From NCBI GenBank assembly GCA_950295325.1, contig OX485804.1:2666001-2730000 (forward strand): 64,000 nucleotides of DNA, in the 5' to 3' direction. Position 1 is the stretch's first letter, and every line of letters begins with the position of its first letter. Origin of the DNA: Polytrichum commune. Lineage: Eukaryota; Streptophyta; Polytrichopsida; Polytrichales; Polytrichaceae. Below the pieces are notes generated by a model. That model saw only the letters and a list, made by a program, of their open reading frames with translations. It made no database searches and was not told where the DNA came from. Both the position numbers and the translations under genes were made by a program. Positions 36,762 through 48,949 of the stretch are shown here, piece by piece.

Positions 36762-37355
36762 CTAAACTTTTCGAACCACTGCCCTTTCCTTCGCGAGCGC
36801 CTTCCCTCGTGCGTTCGAGGTTGGTTTCTTTCTCGACGTAGTCGCAGGTTTTATGGCCTTTGCCAGAGGCGAGATTAAAGCACAGTCTAAGGCTGGTGAC
36901 GTGGATCCCCCCGCCCCCTTGCCCGCAGGTGCTGCCTCTACGTTTGTGGTTGGCAACTGCACGTTGTTCGACAACGGGCCTTCCGCGTTGAGGACCAAAC
37001 GCGGGGAGCTTCGTGCTTTCACTACCTCCTTACTCTGACTTCCAGAGTTCACTCGCATATAGTAGCAAGTGCACTCTGCGCCTTCAGGTTCGCTGAGTGA
37101 AGGAGGGGGATGGACTGTGTTTCCAGGGCTCGCGTTCGCTGCAGGGGTCTTGCCTGCATCCACCTTCGAATTCTGGTGCATATTCTCTTGGAAATGTTTC
37201 AAGTTGGAAACCAATGTGTCAGTCAGCGCTCTCATATTGGAGTTCAACATTGCCAACTCGGAGATAAGAGCGGTAAAATCCAGCCGGGAGGGGCCGCAAT
37301 CCAAAAACTTGCCGTCCAGTGCTTCAAGACGCCTGGCCATGCTTGCGGTGTTGTG
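36762..37355 (-). CDS. Transposon-like terminal exon, unknown family
   Basis: After TTTACAG the minus strand reads HNTASMARRLEALDGKFLDC and continues 197 codons to TAG. The N-terminal third could form a coiled coil (heptad-like leucines in ALISELAMLNSNM and LTDTLVSNLKHF). The rest is low-complexity and basic, ending KKPTSNARGKALAKERAVV. Its base composition is GC-richer than the AT-rich flanks, as at 39290-40393, so both may come from one element. No domain recognised; it could be a nuclear or gag-like transposon protein. Confidence 0.4.
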   Translation of the reverse strand, partial: HNTASMARRLEALDGKFLDCGPSRLDFTALISELAMLNSNMRALTDTLVSNLKHFQENMHQNSKVDAGKTPAANASPGNTVHPPPSLSEPEGAECTCYYMRVNSGSQSKEVVKARSSPRLVLNAEGPLSNNVQLPTTNVEAAPAGKGAGGSTSPALDCALISPLAKAIKPATTSRKKPTSNARGKALAKERAVVRKV

Positions 37356-37399
37356 CTGTAAACAATGTTGTTAGAAAACATTGTTGTTTTAAGGATATG

Positions 37400-37740
37400 T
37401 CACGACTGACCCGGTGGCTATGACCCCCTCTTGGCCATCATCTCCTTCTAAATACTCATGCTCACACAACAATTACATATGAAGACAACCGGTTGATATC
37501 ATAGAAGAAATAACAAGAAAGGTAGTTAATCTAAAGCTTTCGGAGTTACATAGTAAAAAAAAAGCAATAATAAGGTTACAAACCCAACAAACTCAAATGC
37601 AATAGAAATCGCATCAAACATGCGACACAACTTTCCTCTGCATTGAATTCATCAGTTCCCAATGACAGTGGATCATTGTCTTGACTTTCTGGTACTAATC
37701 TCCAGATGCACTGGAAATAACTCAAGCCAATTGTTGTAAA
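37400..37740. repeat. Third copy of a monooxygenase intron-3 repeat
   Basis: Blocks resembling AATCCAAAGCTTT, GAGTTACA, GTCTTGA.TTTCTG and ATCTCCAGA occur in the same order in intron 3 at 30100-30420 and in the decayed twin at 16030-16330. It is therefore a dispersed repeat in its own right. Confidence 0.5.
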
Positions 37741-38279
37741 GCACAGGGTGAGTGTTTATTGAAAGCCACATTATCACCGATTACATGAGCCAATTTAAAT
37801 GCATGAAGAGACAATGCAGTATCTTCTTAGCCTGACATATTAAAGCACTGAATGACAAACACAAATAACCATTATAGATACCCAAGGTTTCCAAGAAAGA
37901 CGATACCAATCCAATGCTTATACAACATCCTTATTCTATTAATAAAGGAAAAACCACAACATATCCCTGTTTATTCATCCATGTGATATCAAATTGAAAT
38001 AAATCTATAGGCATATAGGAGAACATAGAATAAAAATGGGAGTGAATAGCCAACTTAGTGGTCATGAAGCCTAGACAAATTGAAGTTGCAAATGTTGAGA
38101 AATTTCACCTTAACTTTGAGGACCAGATTTAATTATATGATGCCATATTGTTTTCAACATCATGAATTAGTGTGAATTCTAATCAAGAGACGATGCTTAC
38201 TGATTGACCATTACTTAACAACGGTTGAGTTTTCTCTTTGTATTTCAAGTGTGAAACACATAAATTTTCTGGAATTTGC

Positions 38280-38660
38280 ACCTGGTCCTTGACATGTGCA
38301 ACTGAAGTAAGGTAGGTATGCCTAATTGGGTTTCTAATCTTACAAAGACACCTATATTTGAGAGGTGTATGGTGGGTGTGAAGCTAAGAAATGTGTTGAA
38401 ACGAGATTGAACTACAAGCTCAACATTTTAGACATAATAGTCAACATAATTGGGTGGAACTATGCAATCATTTAATAGCTCCAAGAATCCCCACTTTGAC
38501 AATGAACAAAAAATTCACATGAGCTCTGAAAATCATGGGGAAAGGGGCTACGGGCGCGACTTGGATTTGCGAATAATCTCACCCTAATTGCATGTTTTAT
38601 ATCCTATAAGAACTGGCTGCAGAGAGAAAAGTGTCCATTTTGAGACCTGATTACCTTATT
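38280..38660 (+). repeat. Dispersed repeat family, copy
   Basis: Matches 41830-42170 in the same orientation: ACACCTATATTTGAG, GAGATTG, CTCAACAT/CTCAAAAT, CACATGAGCT, TTGGATTTGC and ATCCTA. The divergence is clearly substantial. Confidence 0.75.
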
Positions 38661-39289
38661 AGACCTGATGTTGGACAGATAAAAAGTTGAAACAAGTTGC
38701 TTCTAAGAATGATGCACAAAATATGCAAGTACACCACATATGTAACCACTAAAAAAGGAGAAACTAATTACAGATTTTGACTCACCCTGGAGAACGTTCA
38801 CCGAGGGAAAATTTGTGGCCAAACCAGTTCACTGTGAATTGAGCTGGTGGTTCTGAACTTGACAAGTCAAAAATAATTTGGGATGCCTCTTTTTGATTGT
38901 TAGCCAGTAAGATGGTTGAGCATCATTGAGCCTTCAGTTGTAGGTACCAGGTGCAACAAAAACGCACTTGTTGTTGCAAACTCTACAAATGGATCTCTGA
39001 TCGACTTGCAATGAGTTTCTTCACATCAAGTGCATCATTGTTGGATCACGTCTGTAGGACAAATGTAATGGAGCTCAAGCCTGCCCGTAATCAAGAATTG
39101 ACTACATTACTACCTTCACATGGACTCAGCGAGAAAATTGAGTTCAAAAATCAAGCCTCCCCTGATTTAGTTATGGTAAATGCGAGTTTGTTGATTTCTA
39201 AACTGAATATTTACATGGACCCCCCAGGAACTGGACAACCTCATTTAGGTTACAAAGAAGTTAGTGTAGGAAGGTAGAGTAGAACAGTG

Positions 39290-40393
39290 TCCAGTGGTTA
39301 CCGGCACATCCTCCGATGTTGTTGTAGTTTGTGTTGCCACCGACCCTACCTTCGACACCTTCCCAAACTCCGGTGAGGTCCAATATGTCTTCAACCTATC
39401 TCACACAAGCGGTTGCTCTTTTGGGGGGCACTCACGGTCAGGTCACGTTGTGTATAGTTTGTGTAGACGGGAGCGCTCCGCCTTCATGCACCTGGACACC
39501 GCTTTCTTGAAACTGTCATCCGAAATTGGGTGTCCAATGTATTCAAATTCGGATTCCACTTCTTTGCGCAGGCTGGCGTAGTCCTCTGCGTTTTGGTCTT
39601 GCACCTTTATGATGGACACATCCAAAAATATGATGCACAACGCTCTCAAGACCTCCAAGAATCTGGATCCAGCTCTACCAGATTCATTTGGTCTTCCTGC
39701 GCTATTACACTCAATTCTAAATGATTTTTGCCCCTGTGCAATCCTATCAGCCTCTTCTTTCTCATAAACATGCTGCATACGGCGGCATCCCTTCTTGGGC
39801 GGCAATGCTGGCTGTGCACTATCCTCTACATTTGCCATGCTCTTCGTTGCGGAGGACTCTGGATTGAAAGACTCAAAGCTATAGACATCCTTAACAATAT
39901 TTGATGTGGATGGGGGTTGTCGTTCCTTACCGTGGGCCGGTACTCGCACCGGCCCCGTTGAGGCCAGAGGGTATGGTTGTAGAGTGCTTGCGGATGGAGG
40001 CATTAAGGGGGGAACATTGCCGATAGCAGGTTGGTTGTCCACATACTGAATGGGCGCCCTGCCGTGGCCATGGTGCTCGCCCTCCTGGTACATGCTCCGT
40101 CGTTGCGGGTGTTGAACTTGATAGCCGTCCCTATCAATGTAAACCTGGTCCATTATGTGTCCGCGGTCACGAGAATATCGCAGCCGCAGCACGTTTGGTA
40201 TTGGAATTGGCACTCTGCCTCCCCATGGTCCGACACGCTGAGAATTGTATGACATTCCATCGTCCTGCCAATGCGGTGCATTGAAAGTCCCATCCTGCCA
40301 GTTTTGTGTGTGTGCTCCGACAACATAACTGTCTTTATCATAGTCGTTGTCATCTTGGCTCCACTGGACAGTTGGCGGCCATCTTGCACGCAA
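39290..40393 (-). pseudogene. Transposon protein, Transposase_24-like C-terminus, two in-frame stops
   Basis: A 316-codon open stretch (40393-39443) continues in frame past TGA at about 39443 and TGA at about 39403, to about 39290. The N-terminal half is glutamine/proline-rich and low-complexity. The C-terminal part reads YASLRKEVESEFEYIGHPIS, FKKAVSRCMKAERSRLHKLY, then PDRECPPKEQP and LKTYWTSPEF. The last pattern resembles plant Ptta/En/Spm-associated proteins (Transposase_24). Both stops fall where arginine (CGA) would suit, consistent with CG-to-TG decay. Function is inferred only from this resemblance. Confidence 0.6.
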
Positions 40394-41829
40394 AGGGTGG
40401 GTTTAGGAGAGGTGCGGCTCCGCCCATCTTTCTCCCCCCTCCATGCTACGCCCGTGCGGTGGCGGCCTCATGTTGCGAAAAAACTCTACTCGCATGGACT
40501 GGTTAGGCACCCCATTATCTGTCCCATGAAACTCGTATGCATCCAGTCTTGCACATTTTTCTCCCGGTGCATGTACATTTGTATCCTACCAACCAATTCC
40601 ACAACATGAATACCGTGATTGAGGAGCCACTTCCAAGCCAGCCCATATATACATGTGAACAATTTACATAAACAACACATATGCTCAAAAGGGATTGGAC
40701 GACATGCCCACAATATTATTGCTTCATTCCAGGCCAAACACTTTACATAGATGACAAAACCTGCGAGCCCATTGAGGAAGAACATGAACACTTCCAAGGC
40801 GAATGAAATATTTAAGGGAAAATGCATTCTTACCTTTCCAGTGGATGAGCCACCTGAACGTTTCCGAGAATTTGTTGTCTCTGGAAGGTGGTTTGTTGTA
40901 GTGTTGCCAACTCCATCAAAGCATTTGTGTTATGTTCCGCGTTCGTACAAGGATGCACAATTGCAAGCTTGCGTGTTCTCGACTATAGTATCTACTGCCT
41001 CCGCCATGCTTGCCTACATAAACTTTAAAACACTATGCCCACAACCTCAAATTTTGAGCTATAAGTAAATATTAATTTTGACAATGTCCACCACCTCAAC
41101 ATAAACCTCTTGTGTTGATTTTGGATCATCCACCAATGAAACTTTAAACCCTTGCAAGCTTGCATATGGAATTCAAACAATGCATACTTTTGTGTATTGG
41201 AATCCTCTTTCAATAACTAACAAAACATATTGAATTTTATAAATCTGTACTTGTAAATACACTCAGTGCTTGACATGACGGTATTAGCTCCCTCTATTCT
41301 ACTTCCTCAGCAAAAACGCCAAACAATGCCCATTGCGCTTGTAGACGAAAGACAACAAAAGATTTGAACTCACCAATAGTCGAACTTGAAGCCCTCCTTG
41401 CCTCTTCCAGATTTTATTCCGTTGTTTCGCAACCCTCCTCTTCCTTTTCTTTCTTTGACGAATCTAGATCAGATACTCTCTGTACACCAACAAAGCACAA
41501 ACATCAACTACAACAACGACAACAAACGACTTCCTAATCTCCCAAAAAATCTTCACATATTTATCCCCATAAGAGGCTTCCTACAGTCAATGAAGAACAG
41601 AGGGACGGATATACCACCGAGCTTTGCCATCGAACACAGTTTCACAAAATACTCTCGCCTAGATATTTGTCATGCTGGAGATCCCACCCTCCAATATCAG
41701 CAATTGAAAATTTAGAAACAACAACCAAAAACTGTACTTTGCATCAAAAGGCCAATCTGTTTTCACTAGCATCTGACAGGCAGTTTGTCATTGGCATGTA
41801 AGGTATACAGGTCAACTTCAAATTCTAGC

Positions 41830-42200
41830 CTTAATCTGACACCTATATTTGAGTGGTTTGTATTTAGGCGTGTTCTAGGAACGGACATCATCAAGATTTG
41901 TGTTTCAAAGAGATTGGATTACGTGCTCAAAATGTCTTAACTAATCTAGGTTCAATATTCAATATAATTGGGGGGGACCTGTATGGTCATTTAAGAAATA
42001 GTATCATCTTTATCAATGAATCACATATTCACATGAGCTGTGAGAATTATGAGTATAATGGTTATGGCCTCAATTTGGATTTGCTAATCATCATGTCCCG
42101 ATTACATGTTTAATATCCTAGGAGAAGTGGGCTAATTGGAAAAAACAACCATTTAAGATCCGTCTACATCAAGGCAAGGCAAGACATATGAACCTCACTT
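41830..42200 (+). repeat. Dispersed repeat family, most complete copy
   Basis: Contains the blocks shared by all copies: ACACCTATATTTGAGTGG, GAGATTGGATTACGTGCTC, TCTAGGTTCAATATT, CACATGAGCTGTGAG, CAATTTGGATTTGCTAATC, TAATATCCTAGGAGAAG. It lies just downstream of the DEX1 fragment. Confidence 0.8.
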
Positions 42201-42393
42201 AATTAGATCATCCTGAGATCCACAATCTTCAAAGTGTCAGGGATTAGAAAGGAACTAACCACTTCATCGAGTTGCTGGCAGCTTTCGGTGAGACCACTGT
42301 TGTACGCAGCAGGATGGCCCCACGGATGCACTTCACGTACACTTGATACTCACTGTAGTGCATTGTTAGGAAAAGAAGGAAGTGAGAGCTTAC

Positions 42394-44217
42394 TCACGAT
42401 CGAAGAAGTAAGACACTGCCACAATCAGTTTATCCACTCCATCTCCATCGATGTCAGCTATAACCTGCACAAGGAAAATCCTCTGTCTCGTGAGACATTA
42501 CTAACATGCAATGCCAGACTAGATTGAGGACTTCAACCATTGTGACTATAAGCTTAGAAGTGACCAAAATCCTAACATCTTAAAAACAGTGCGTAAGCTC
42601 TAATCAATGTGATGAGTTGCAGAGTAAAAGAAAAAGAACCATAAACTTAAATGCAGTTCACATTGAGCTTTGCTTACAGGAGTACATAGAATATGGGCAT
42701 CCACATCAATATAATCAGTCTCTTTCACATGTTGTGCTTCAGCCCAGGAGTCATCCGCCCACATGGACTCATCCACATAGTCATCATAGTCATAAGCATA
42801 ATGGTCAGACAGTCCTTGATCCCCATGATCTTCTGCAAGTTCTTCAGCACTTCTAAATACATCAAATGAGGCATCTGCTTCATCCTCTAATACGTTGTTG
42901 TCCTCATTCTCAAACAGTTGCTAGTGCTGAGAGTTCCACCAACACCTGCAGCACAATCCCTCTCCAAGGTCAATGACTCCTTTTGTCTTAACAACATTCT
43001 CTGTACAAGGTCCCAATCCCAAACAACAATTTCAAATTTGTCTAGTAAAATAATCTCTTGAAATCAATGGGCCATGTGCAGAGGATAAAGGCTATCAAGA
43101 CTTTTTCAGACCTGCTTGTAAATAGATGCAAAGAAATTGATACCCAATGTAGGTACATGCATTCATACACATTCACTCAGACATGGAGCCAAATTTCATT
43201 ACAGCGATATCCAATGACCACACCCAATAACAGTATATGGAGAGAATGATACTCCACAATTCATACTATATGGAGGTGTGACATGGAGAAACACATTATT
43301 TATCTCTACATCTTGAAAAGTACAAAATACCCACAGTGCAGCAGATCATTCAAGATTGAAACTTTGAACAAATGAAAGCACTCAATACTCGACACAAAAG
43401 GTGAAAAGAGGAAATCATTCACATACCATGAACTAAACCCCAAGTACCGTTACTGGTGATGTTAGGACTGGCAATGTTGAGAGCTTCATCATGAACATCA
43501 TTCTGAATGCGATCTATATGATCAGGGCTAAGACCCTCATACGAGTCTTTCCTTACTTTCCTCCTTGGAACAATCAGCCTCTCTGACATAAGGAATCCAG
43601 GAGCCCTGCAATGCATCCAAATTCAGACAACTGCAAATCCTCAACCTTGCAGAGTGCAGTCTTAGATCTTGCAAACCATGTTTGAAATAAAGAGAACTTG
43701 AATACTCCTGTTGTACTCAATATGATCCTGGTAGACCCTAATAATGGGCATGTCCCAACCACTCTAAAGGCATAACTCACTGGCATCTTAAGATGTCCAA
43801 AGGACAGATTCGTCAAAACTGCATCTAAGCAGGCAGCTCACATGAATAGAAATGGAGCATGAAAGCATATCCCTCAAGCACAAACAAATTACACAGGGCG
43901 AGAGACCTGAGATGAACGTCCCAATCCACCCACTTCATTGCAACATCTAGTAAACTTAGACTTTTGCGGTTCTAAGGAGTATGGCAAGACCTTCAACTCA
44001 TCGGCACTATACCATGTAGCATCAGCTTCAGCTGCTTTTGTATCAGTATACATAGAAAGTGATAGCCTCGGAAAGGTCCCCAAAGGGGAAAGGTTAGGGA
44101 GTGTACGTGTTTATGTCAGTGATGAGAGGAGTAACATAGATGCTAGAGCTGACCTCCGTCTGCCACCGCAATTCGACCTGCTGTGGACACTGAGTGTTGG
44201 CTAGGGCTTCCTCATTC
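42394..44217 (-). pseudogene. DEX1-like: Truncated DEX1 (defective in exine formation) homologue
   Basis: Four spliceable exons: 44217-44107, 43605-43427, 42920-42678 and 42464-42394. They read [19 protein letters not shown] and [14 protein letters not shown]; then GFLMSERLIVPRRKV; then YAYDYDDYVDESMW and DVDAHILCTP; then VIADIDGDGVDKLIVAVSYF. All are landmarks of plant DEX1, a membrane-associated, calcium-binding FG-GAP/integrin-alpha-like protein needed for pollen or spore wall patterning (family knowledge). The exon expected between the first two, encoding the first FG-GAP blade, is missing. Nothing recognisable follows the fourth: the rest of the propeller and the transmembrane tail are absent. 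Splice sites look intact, so loss is by exon deletion and truncation. The fragment cannot encode a full protein. Confidence 0.8.
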
Positions 44218-44805
44218 CTGAACATCCAGTCCACCTCCTTAGGCAGCTTGTAAATTTGAACCATCGTACCCATTCATACAGGGATTCTGATTCCCTTCGT
44301 GTCTGTATGTGGGATGGCCTTCTAGTGCAACGAACTAAGATCTACAAGACCCCGTAAAAGAACCGGTGAGAAAGAATTGTGCGCTCACCAAGCGGAAATC
44401 GGGCACTCCAGAATCGGTCACGAATCGCCAAGAGATTGTTGAAAACGCCACAGCCAACACTTCCAGCTCTGGCACCTCTGCAAAAGACGACAGGTTTTTG
44501 TTATTGAGAATATAATTTTACATTACATTCACGAGCCCCTAAATAAGTGCTTTTTATTTTCAATAGCGCAATTGTGATTGTTGCGAATCGAGCAGAAATG
44601 AATATGTGGGAGAGAGAGTCCTTTGCTACACACTGAAGCCCATGAACATGCACAAATAGCCTACTTCAATACATCTTCGTTTTAAGCATCGGTATGTCAA
44701 TTTTTAGGTCTTTCCAATTGATGTACCAGTGAGCATAAATGTGATATACTTGTTCATTACATTGCTCATTATCATATCCTGTCGATTGAATTCCCAATCG
44801 TTCAG

Positions 44806-45141
44806 GCATTTGTGAATGAAGCAGGAGAGAATGTGGAGAGACCAAAGGGCTTACTGGGAGGCTTACTTCGGAAGCTAAGTAGTGCGCGGCACCCGTCGGA
44901 GCAGAGCCCTTCCCGCAAGTTCGACCACGACCCATCATCTATTAATGAACCCGAGGACGAACATCTCAAACGTTCCAGCAGCAGAAGTCATCGCGACGGG
45001 GAGATTGCGCCGCTGTTGGATTCGATGAACCGAGCGTCCCTGAATGAGCTGGCCGGAGGTCGTCAGCGTTCCACGATCCCCGAGTCCGTGCGGAACTGGC
45101 CCGGTTTCATTGTGCAACAAGCAGGCATCGACACATTGTGA
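44806..45141 (+). CDS. Orphan 3'-terminal exon, unknown protein
   Basis: Behind an acceptor (GTTCAG at 44800-44805) the plus strand reads AFVNEAGENVERPKGLLGGL and continues 111 codons to TGA. There is no in-frame ATG, so it must be a downstream exon. The sequence is serine/arginine-rich with possible phosphosites, a DGEIAPLL dileucine-type motif, and a conserved-looking end, STIPESVRNWPGFIVQQAG. Upstream lies the oppositely oriented DEX1 fragment, so its 5' exons are not in reach. I do not recognise the family. It is probably a gene fragment like its neighbour. Confidence 0.5.
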   Translation, partial: AFVNEAGENVERPKGLLGGLLRKLSSARHPSEQSPSRKFDHDPSSINEPEDEHLKRSSSRSHRDGEIAPLLDSMNRASLNELAGGRQRSTIPESVRNWPGFIVQQAGIDTL

Positions 45142-47675
45142 TTTTGATGGGCCTGGTTGAAATTTCGAACCATCACACCTGCAAATCGGAAGACCAGGAA
45201 CTCCTCCGCAGTTTACTTTATTCCAAACCAGTTCCCCACACATCCATCGTCAACACCTCTTGTGCAAGTTCACGGCCAGAAAGAACCTCTCACTCGCTCT
45301 CTACACCATCGTCTCCTTCACTCTCCACCTCCACCACCCAGCGTCCGGCAAGAGCCTAAGCCTAATACAAATGCAGCCTACAAAATTTGTGACTTAGGCT
45401 ATAAAATTTTGAAAGTGTAGGACAAAGAGCCTATGGACAATTTTAAAGCATAAGATATCAACCTATGTGATAAAAAACATGTAGGAAGTTTTGCCTACAA
45501 ATTTTTTTAAAGAGAGGATTTTAGCCATTCATCCTTCTTCAAATTGGGAAATTAGTTGGCCTAAGTACATATCTTTAGGCTATATCTTGCAGGAAGAGTA
45601 GAGATTGAATCAGAAGATGGTGAGGACTTTCACCCTTAAACTCATTTGAATTTTAGCAACCTTTCATAACTTATAATCAACTCTTTAAAAAAGAGTTGGC
45701 TAATCCTTGGCCTTCAAACGTGGTGAAGGGCTTAGCCAGGTTCAATTCCTGCCAAGGATACCACTTAGTACTCAAATTCTGAATTTAAAGCCTACAACAT
45801 TAAAAGATATGAAGGATTTTAACCTACTAAAAATTAGTTTTGAAGGCAATTGGCGGGTAACTTAAAAACTCAAAAGGTTTTCAACTTACAAAAATTTGAT
45901 ATTGTAGGATGCAACCTATGCCATGAGGGAAATAGCCTGTGCCCTTTTAAAGAGGTAGGCAATTAACCTTAATAACTTCAAAAACTTTTCGGACGTTGCC
46001 ACCACCTCCAAACCTTCCCCCTCCAACTCCAACCACGGAACCCTAACTCTCTCCCCCCCCCCCCCCCCCCCCCCACACACACACACGGAAACCCCCATTC
46101 CGACCCATGCAAACCCGCTCCAACCCATGCCAACCCAAGTTAACCCACTCCAACCCACGCCAATCCCTTGCGTGTTTGGAATATTAGTACCAATAACCAC
46201 ATTGCGACCGCAAGAACATGCGAATTCCGAGACATATATTATGACCTACTAATCATAAGACCCTCATTGAAATGCTTTCTAAGTGTCAAATTTGTCATGT
46301 TATTTAATGTCTGTCTGGGTAAGATATCATACCCAAGCCGGAGTTCATATGGCATGGCAAGCTTATCGCAACACAAAAACATTACAACTTCCTCTCGTAA
46401 TCATATAATTTTGTTGCGAATATATGAAAAACGATGACGAGCTTTTTTAATATCATGTCTATGTACCCAAAAAAAATAGCGAGCGAGTGTCTTTAGGGTA
46501 CGGGAAGGCAATATAAAATATGTGGCACAATTCATTTACTCCTTGCCATATAGTGCATCCGAACACACTCCCTATCAACAAACTGGAAAGATTGTGGGTT
46601 TAGGGTTTAGCTCACATATACACGCACCAAGAAAGATGAAGAGAATGATTACCTTATCAACAATTCCATATTCCACAGCTTCATGTGGACTAAAATATTT
46701 TGGTCGTCTAATATCTTCAATCTTCTCCACCGACTGACCCAAATGTCTTCAATACATACCTACCTATTAGCACACACCACACCCCAAAGCACATTGTCAG
46801 GATATTGAGTACATCAAAGGAAACCGACACAAGTTCGCTTTCACTACTCTAGACAAAACATGTGGTGGTGCCACATTGCAGACTTCCAAACTCACAAACT
46901 TTGTTCATAGATTCTCCATTCACGAGGATTATCATTTTTTGATGATTTCCAGGTGTTTTGAGATGACTATGAAGATGCTATGAAGATGATTATGAGGTGG
47001 TTTTCACCTAACAATCCAACATTCATGGCACCCCCCCCCCCTTCCCATGTGCACCATGAGCACATTATGGATCCCTTAGCATTATGGATACATCATTTAG
47101 ACCCCTAGTGCCCACTGGTGGACCGCATGTGCATGGAATGAAATGTCTCATCAAATGTGCCATGGTCTGAAATTGGTTTTAGAAAGTATCGGTCTTTGTT
47201 CAAGAGAAACACATGTTTGTTTTTGGTTGAATGTAGGAGGGTCCTCTAAATCTCACATTTGTTGGTTGTACATACCACTTTTAGTAAATTTTTCAATTGC
47301 TATACGTTAAGATTTACATTTTAGTCAACATGCTACACAGCTGGGATTAGTTATTCCCACAGTACTAGAACAAACAATGTTGGTTTCAAATAAAGGCATG
47401 GTACCGAAATGGGGAGGCGTTGCCTTGGGAGGTATGTTGCATTACATACCCGGGCGGGGAGGGCACTCATAATGAATTTTTGGAGACACTTACGACATCC
47501 AATTATTCTCAACGGGGGTATTATCTTAAAGAATTAGAATATTAGGAGTTCCTTAGAGTAGAAAAAAAATCTACTGAACTTAAATTTTTAATACCCTATT
47601 GGTAATTAAAAATCTAGAATGCATTCAATATTAAATACCTTATTTTTCTTACAAATTTTTGATAGCCTTTAAATT
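45142..47675. other. Intergenic sequence with simple repeats
   Basis: No gene recognised. It contains a C-run followed by an AC-run (46053-46085), a short degenerate array of CCAACCCATGC-like units (46098-46165), a 12-C run near 47031, and otherwise AT-rich sequence. Confidence 0.5.
46053..46165. repeat. Poly-C, (AC)n and CCAACCCATGC-like minisatellite
   Basis: A run of about 22 C (46053-46074) passes into (AC)5-6 and then into six to eight degenerate 10-11-bp units (ACCCATGC, CCAACCC). A strong asymmetry of C over G runs through the whole block. Confidence 0.8.
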
Positions 47676-48184
47676 TTAGCCGGGGGGGGGGGAGGTGCAT
47701 TGTGAATTGGCATTTTAACAACGGGATTGCATTGTTGTGGTATGGCAAGAACAAAACACAATAGAAATTAATTACACCAACAAGATTGTGATGGAGAATG
47801 CAAGTAGAGTGCAACATAATTCTCCAGCATTTGCTGGATAGCAAGAGTTCATACAACATTTGCAAAAGAATTTCAAACATTAAATATTGTCTCAAATATA
47901 CCCCTTCGTGTCAACGTTTAAACATAATGGATTTCAAAGTATCCTTAATGAAGAGAAACCTTCATGGAATAAAATTGAGCCCTCCATCTTCTTTGATGAA
48001 GCAAAATGTGATCCTTTACACATGTTATATTGCATGGTATTTTTTTTATAGTTGGTTTCCAACATCAAATCGCCCCCTATATTTTATACAGAGTTCTTCA
48101 AAAAAATTCCTCGAATGAATAATAAAAACCCAATATTTTATCGCACGTCATTTCTAACTGCTTGTGCCCCCCCCCCCCCCCCCG
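47676..48184. mobile_element. G/C-capped element, second example
   Basis: Starts with a G-run (about 47682-47691, then AGGTGCATTG). Ends with TTATCGCACGT (about 48140) plus about 17 C. The TTATCGCACGT subterminal motif and homopolymer cap are shared with 10030-10797 and 50703-50760. No target duplication was resolved. Confidence 0.45.
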
Positions 48185-48949
48185 CCTAGAATTACATATT
48201 TTGTACCAAGAGGTTGATGTGTTAGAGATGGCATTTAATTAATGGGGGGGAATTTCACTGCAACCCTCTAAGAACCCATAGACCTTTGAATTGATTGAAG
48301 AGGCAAGGTGGTTGGTTGGAGCCTAGTCATCCATAACAAATTTGATTCATTTCCCCAACTTCTTTACCCCTTTCAATTAAAACCAAACCCCTTGAAAAGT
48401 ATATAATTAGAAATTAGAAGTTTTGTTTGATCATCAAATTAGGATAAAAAATTCTAGTGTTTCAAAATTCATTCCCAATGTTTTTGTCCAGGATTGAGCC
48501 TAGGAAAGCCCTCACCGGTTGGGGCCCAAGGATTCTCAACCCCTCTAAACTCCAAAGTCATTAACCAACAAAGAACATCAAAGGATAAACACTTCTTCAA
48601 TTTATCTCTTGGTTATTGCAATATTGAATACCATTTATAATATAGAAAAACAAAAATACCATAAACCGCACTTACACAAACTAAAAACATCCGAAAGATA
48701 TTACTTTGAAATATACAACCAAAAAACAAAAGTGTTCATCCCCGATTGTACACATTGATGATTGACAACCTTAGAATTCTAAAAATATTAAGGGTTAGTA
48801 TACAAACATAATACAAGCATCAACCATATATGTCAAAGTTCAAATTACATACACCATAATTTCAAAAGCAACTCAAGGGTACTCATTAATTTCAACACCT
48901 CTCAAATTAGACAAATACCTTTTAGGATGGAAAAATAAGTACCTAAATT

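Noticed and set aside
43938-44204. Plus-strand frame of 88 codons over DEX1 exon 1
   Set aside because: It is the complement of a recognisable DEX1 exon and intron.
46598-46610. Telomere-like TTTAGGGTTTAG
   Set aside because: Less than two units of the plant telomere repeat; no array, so chance or a lone telo-box without a gene nearby.
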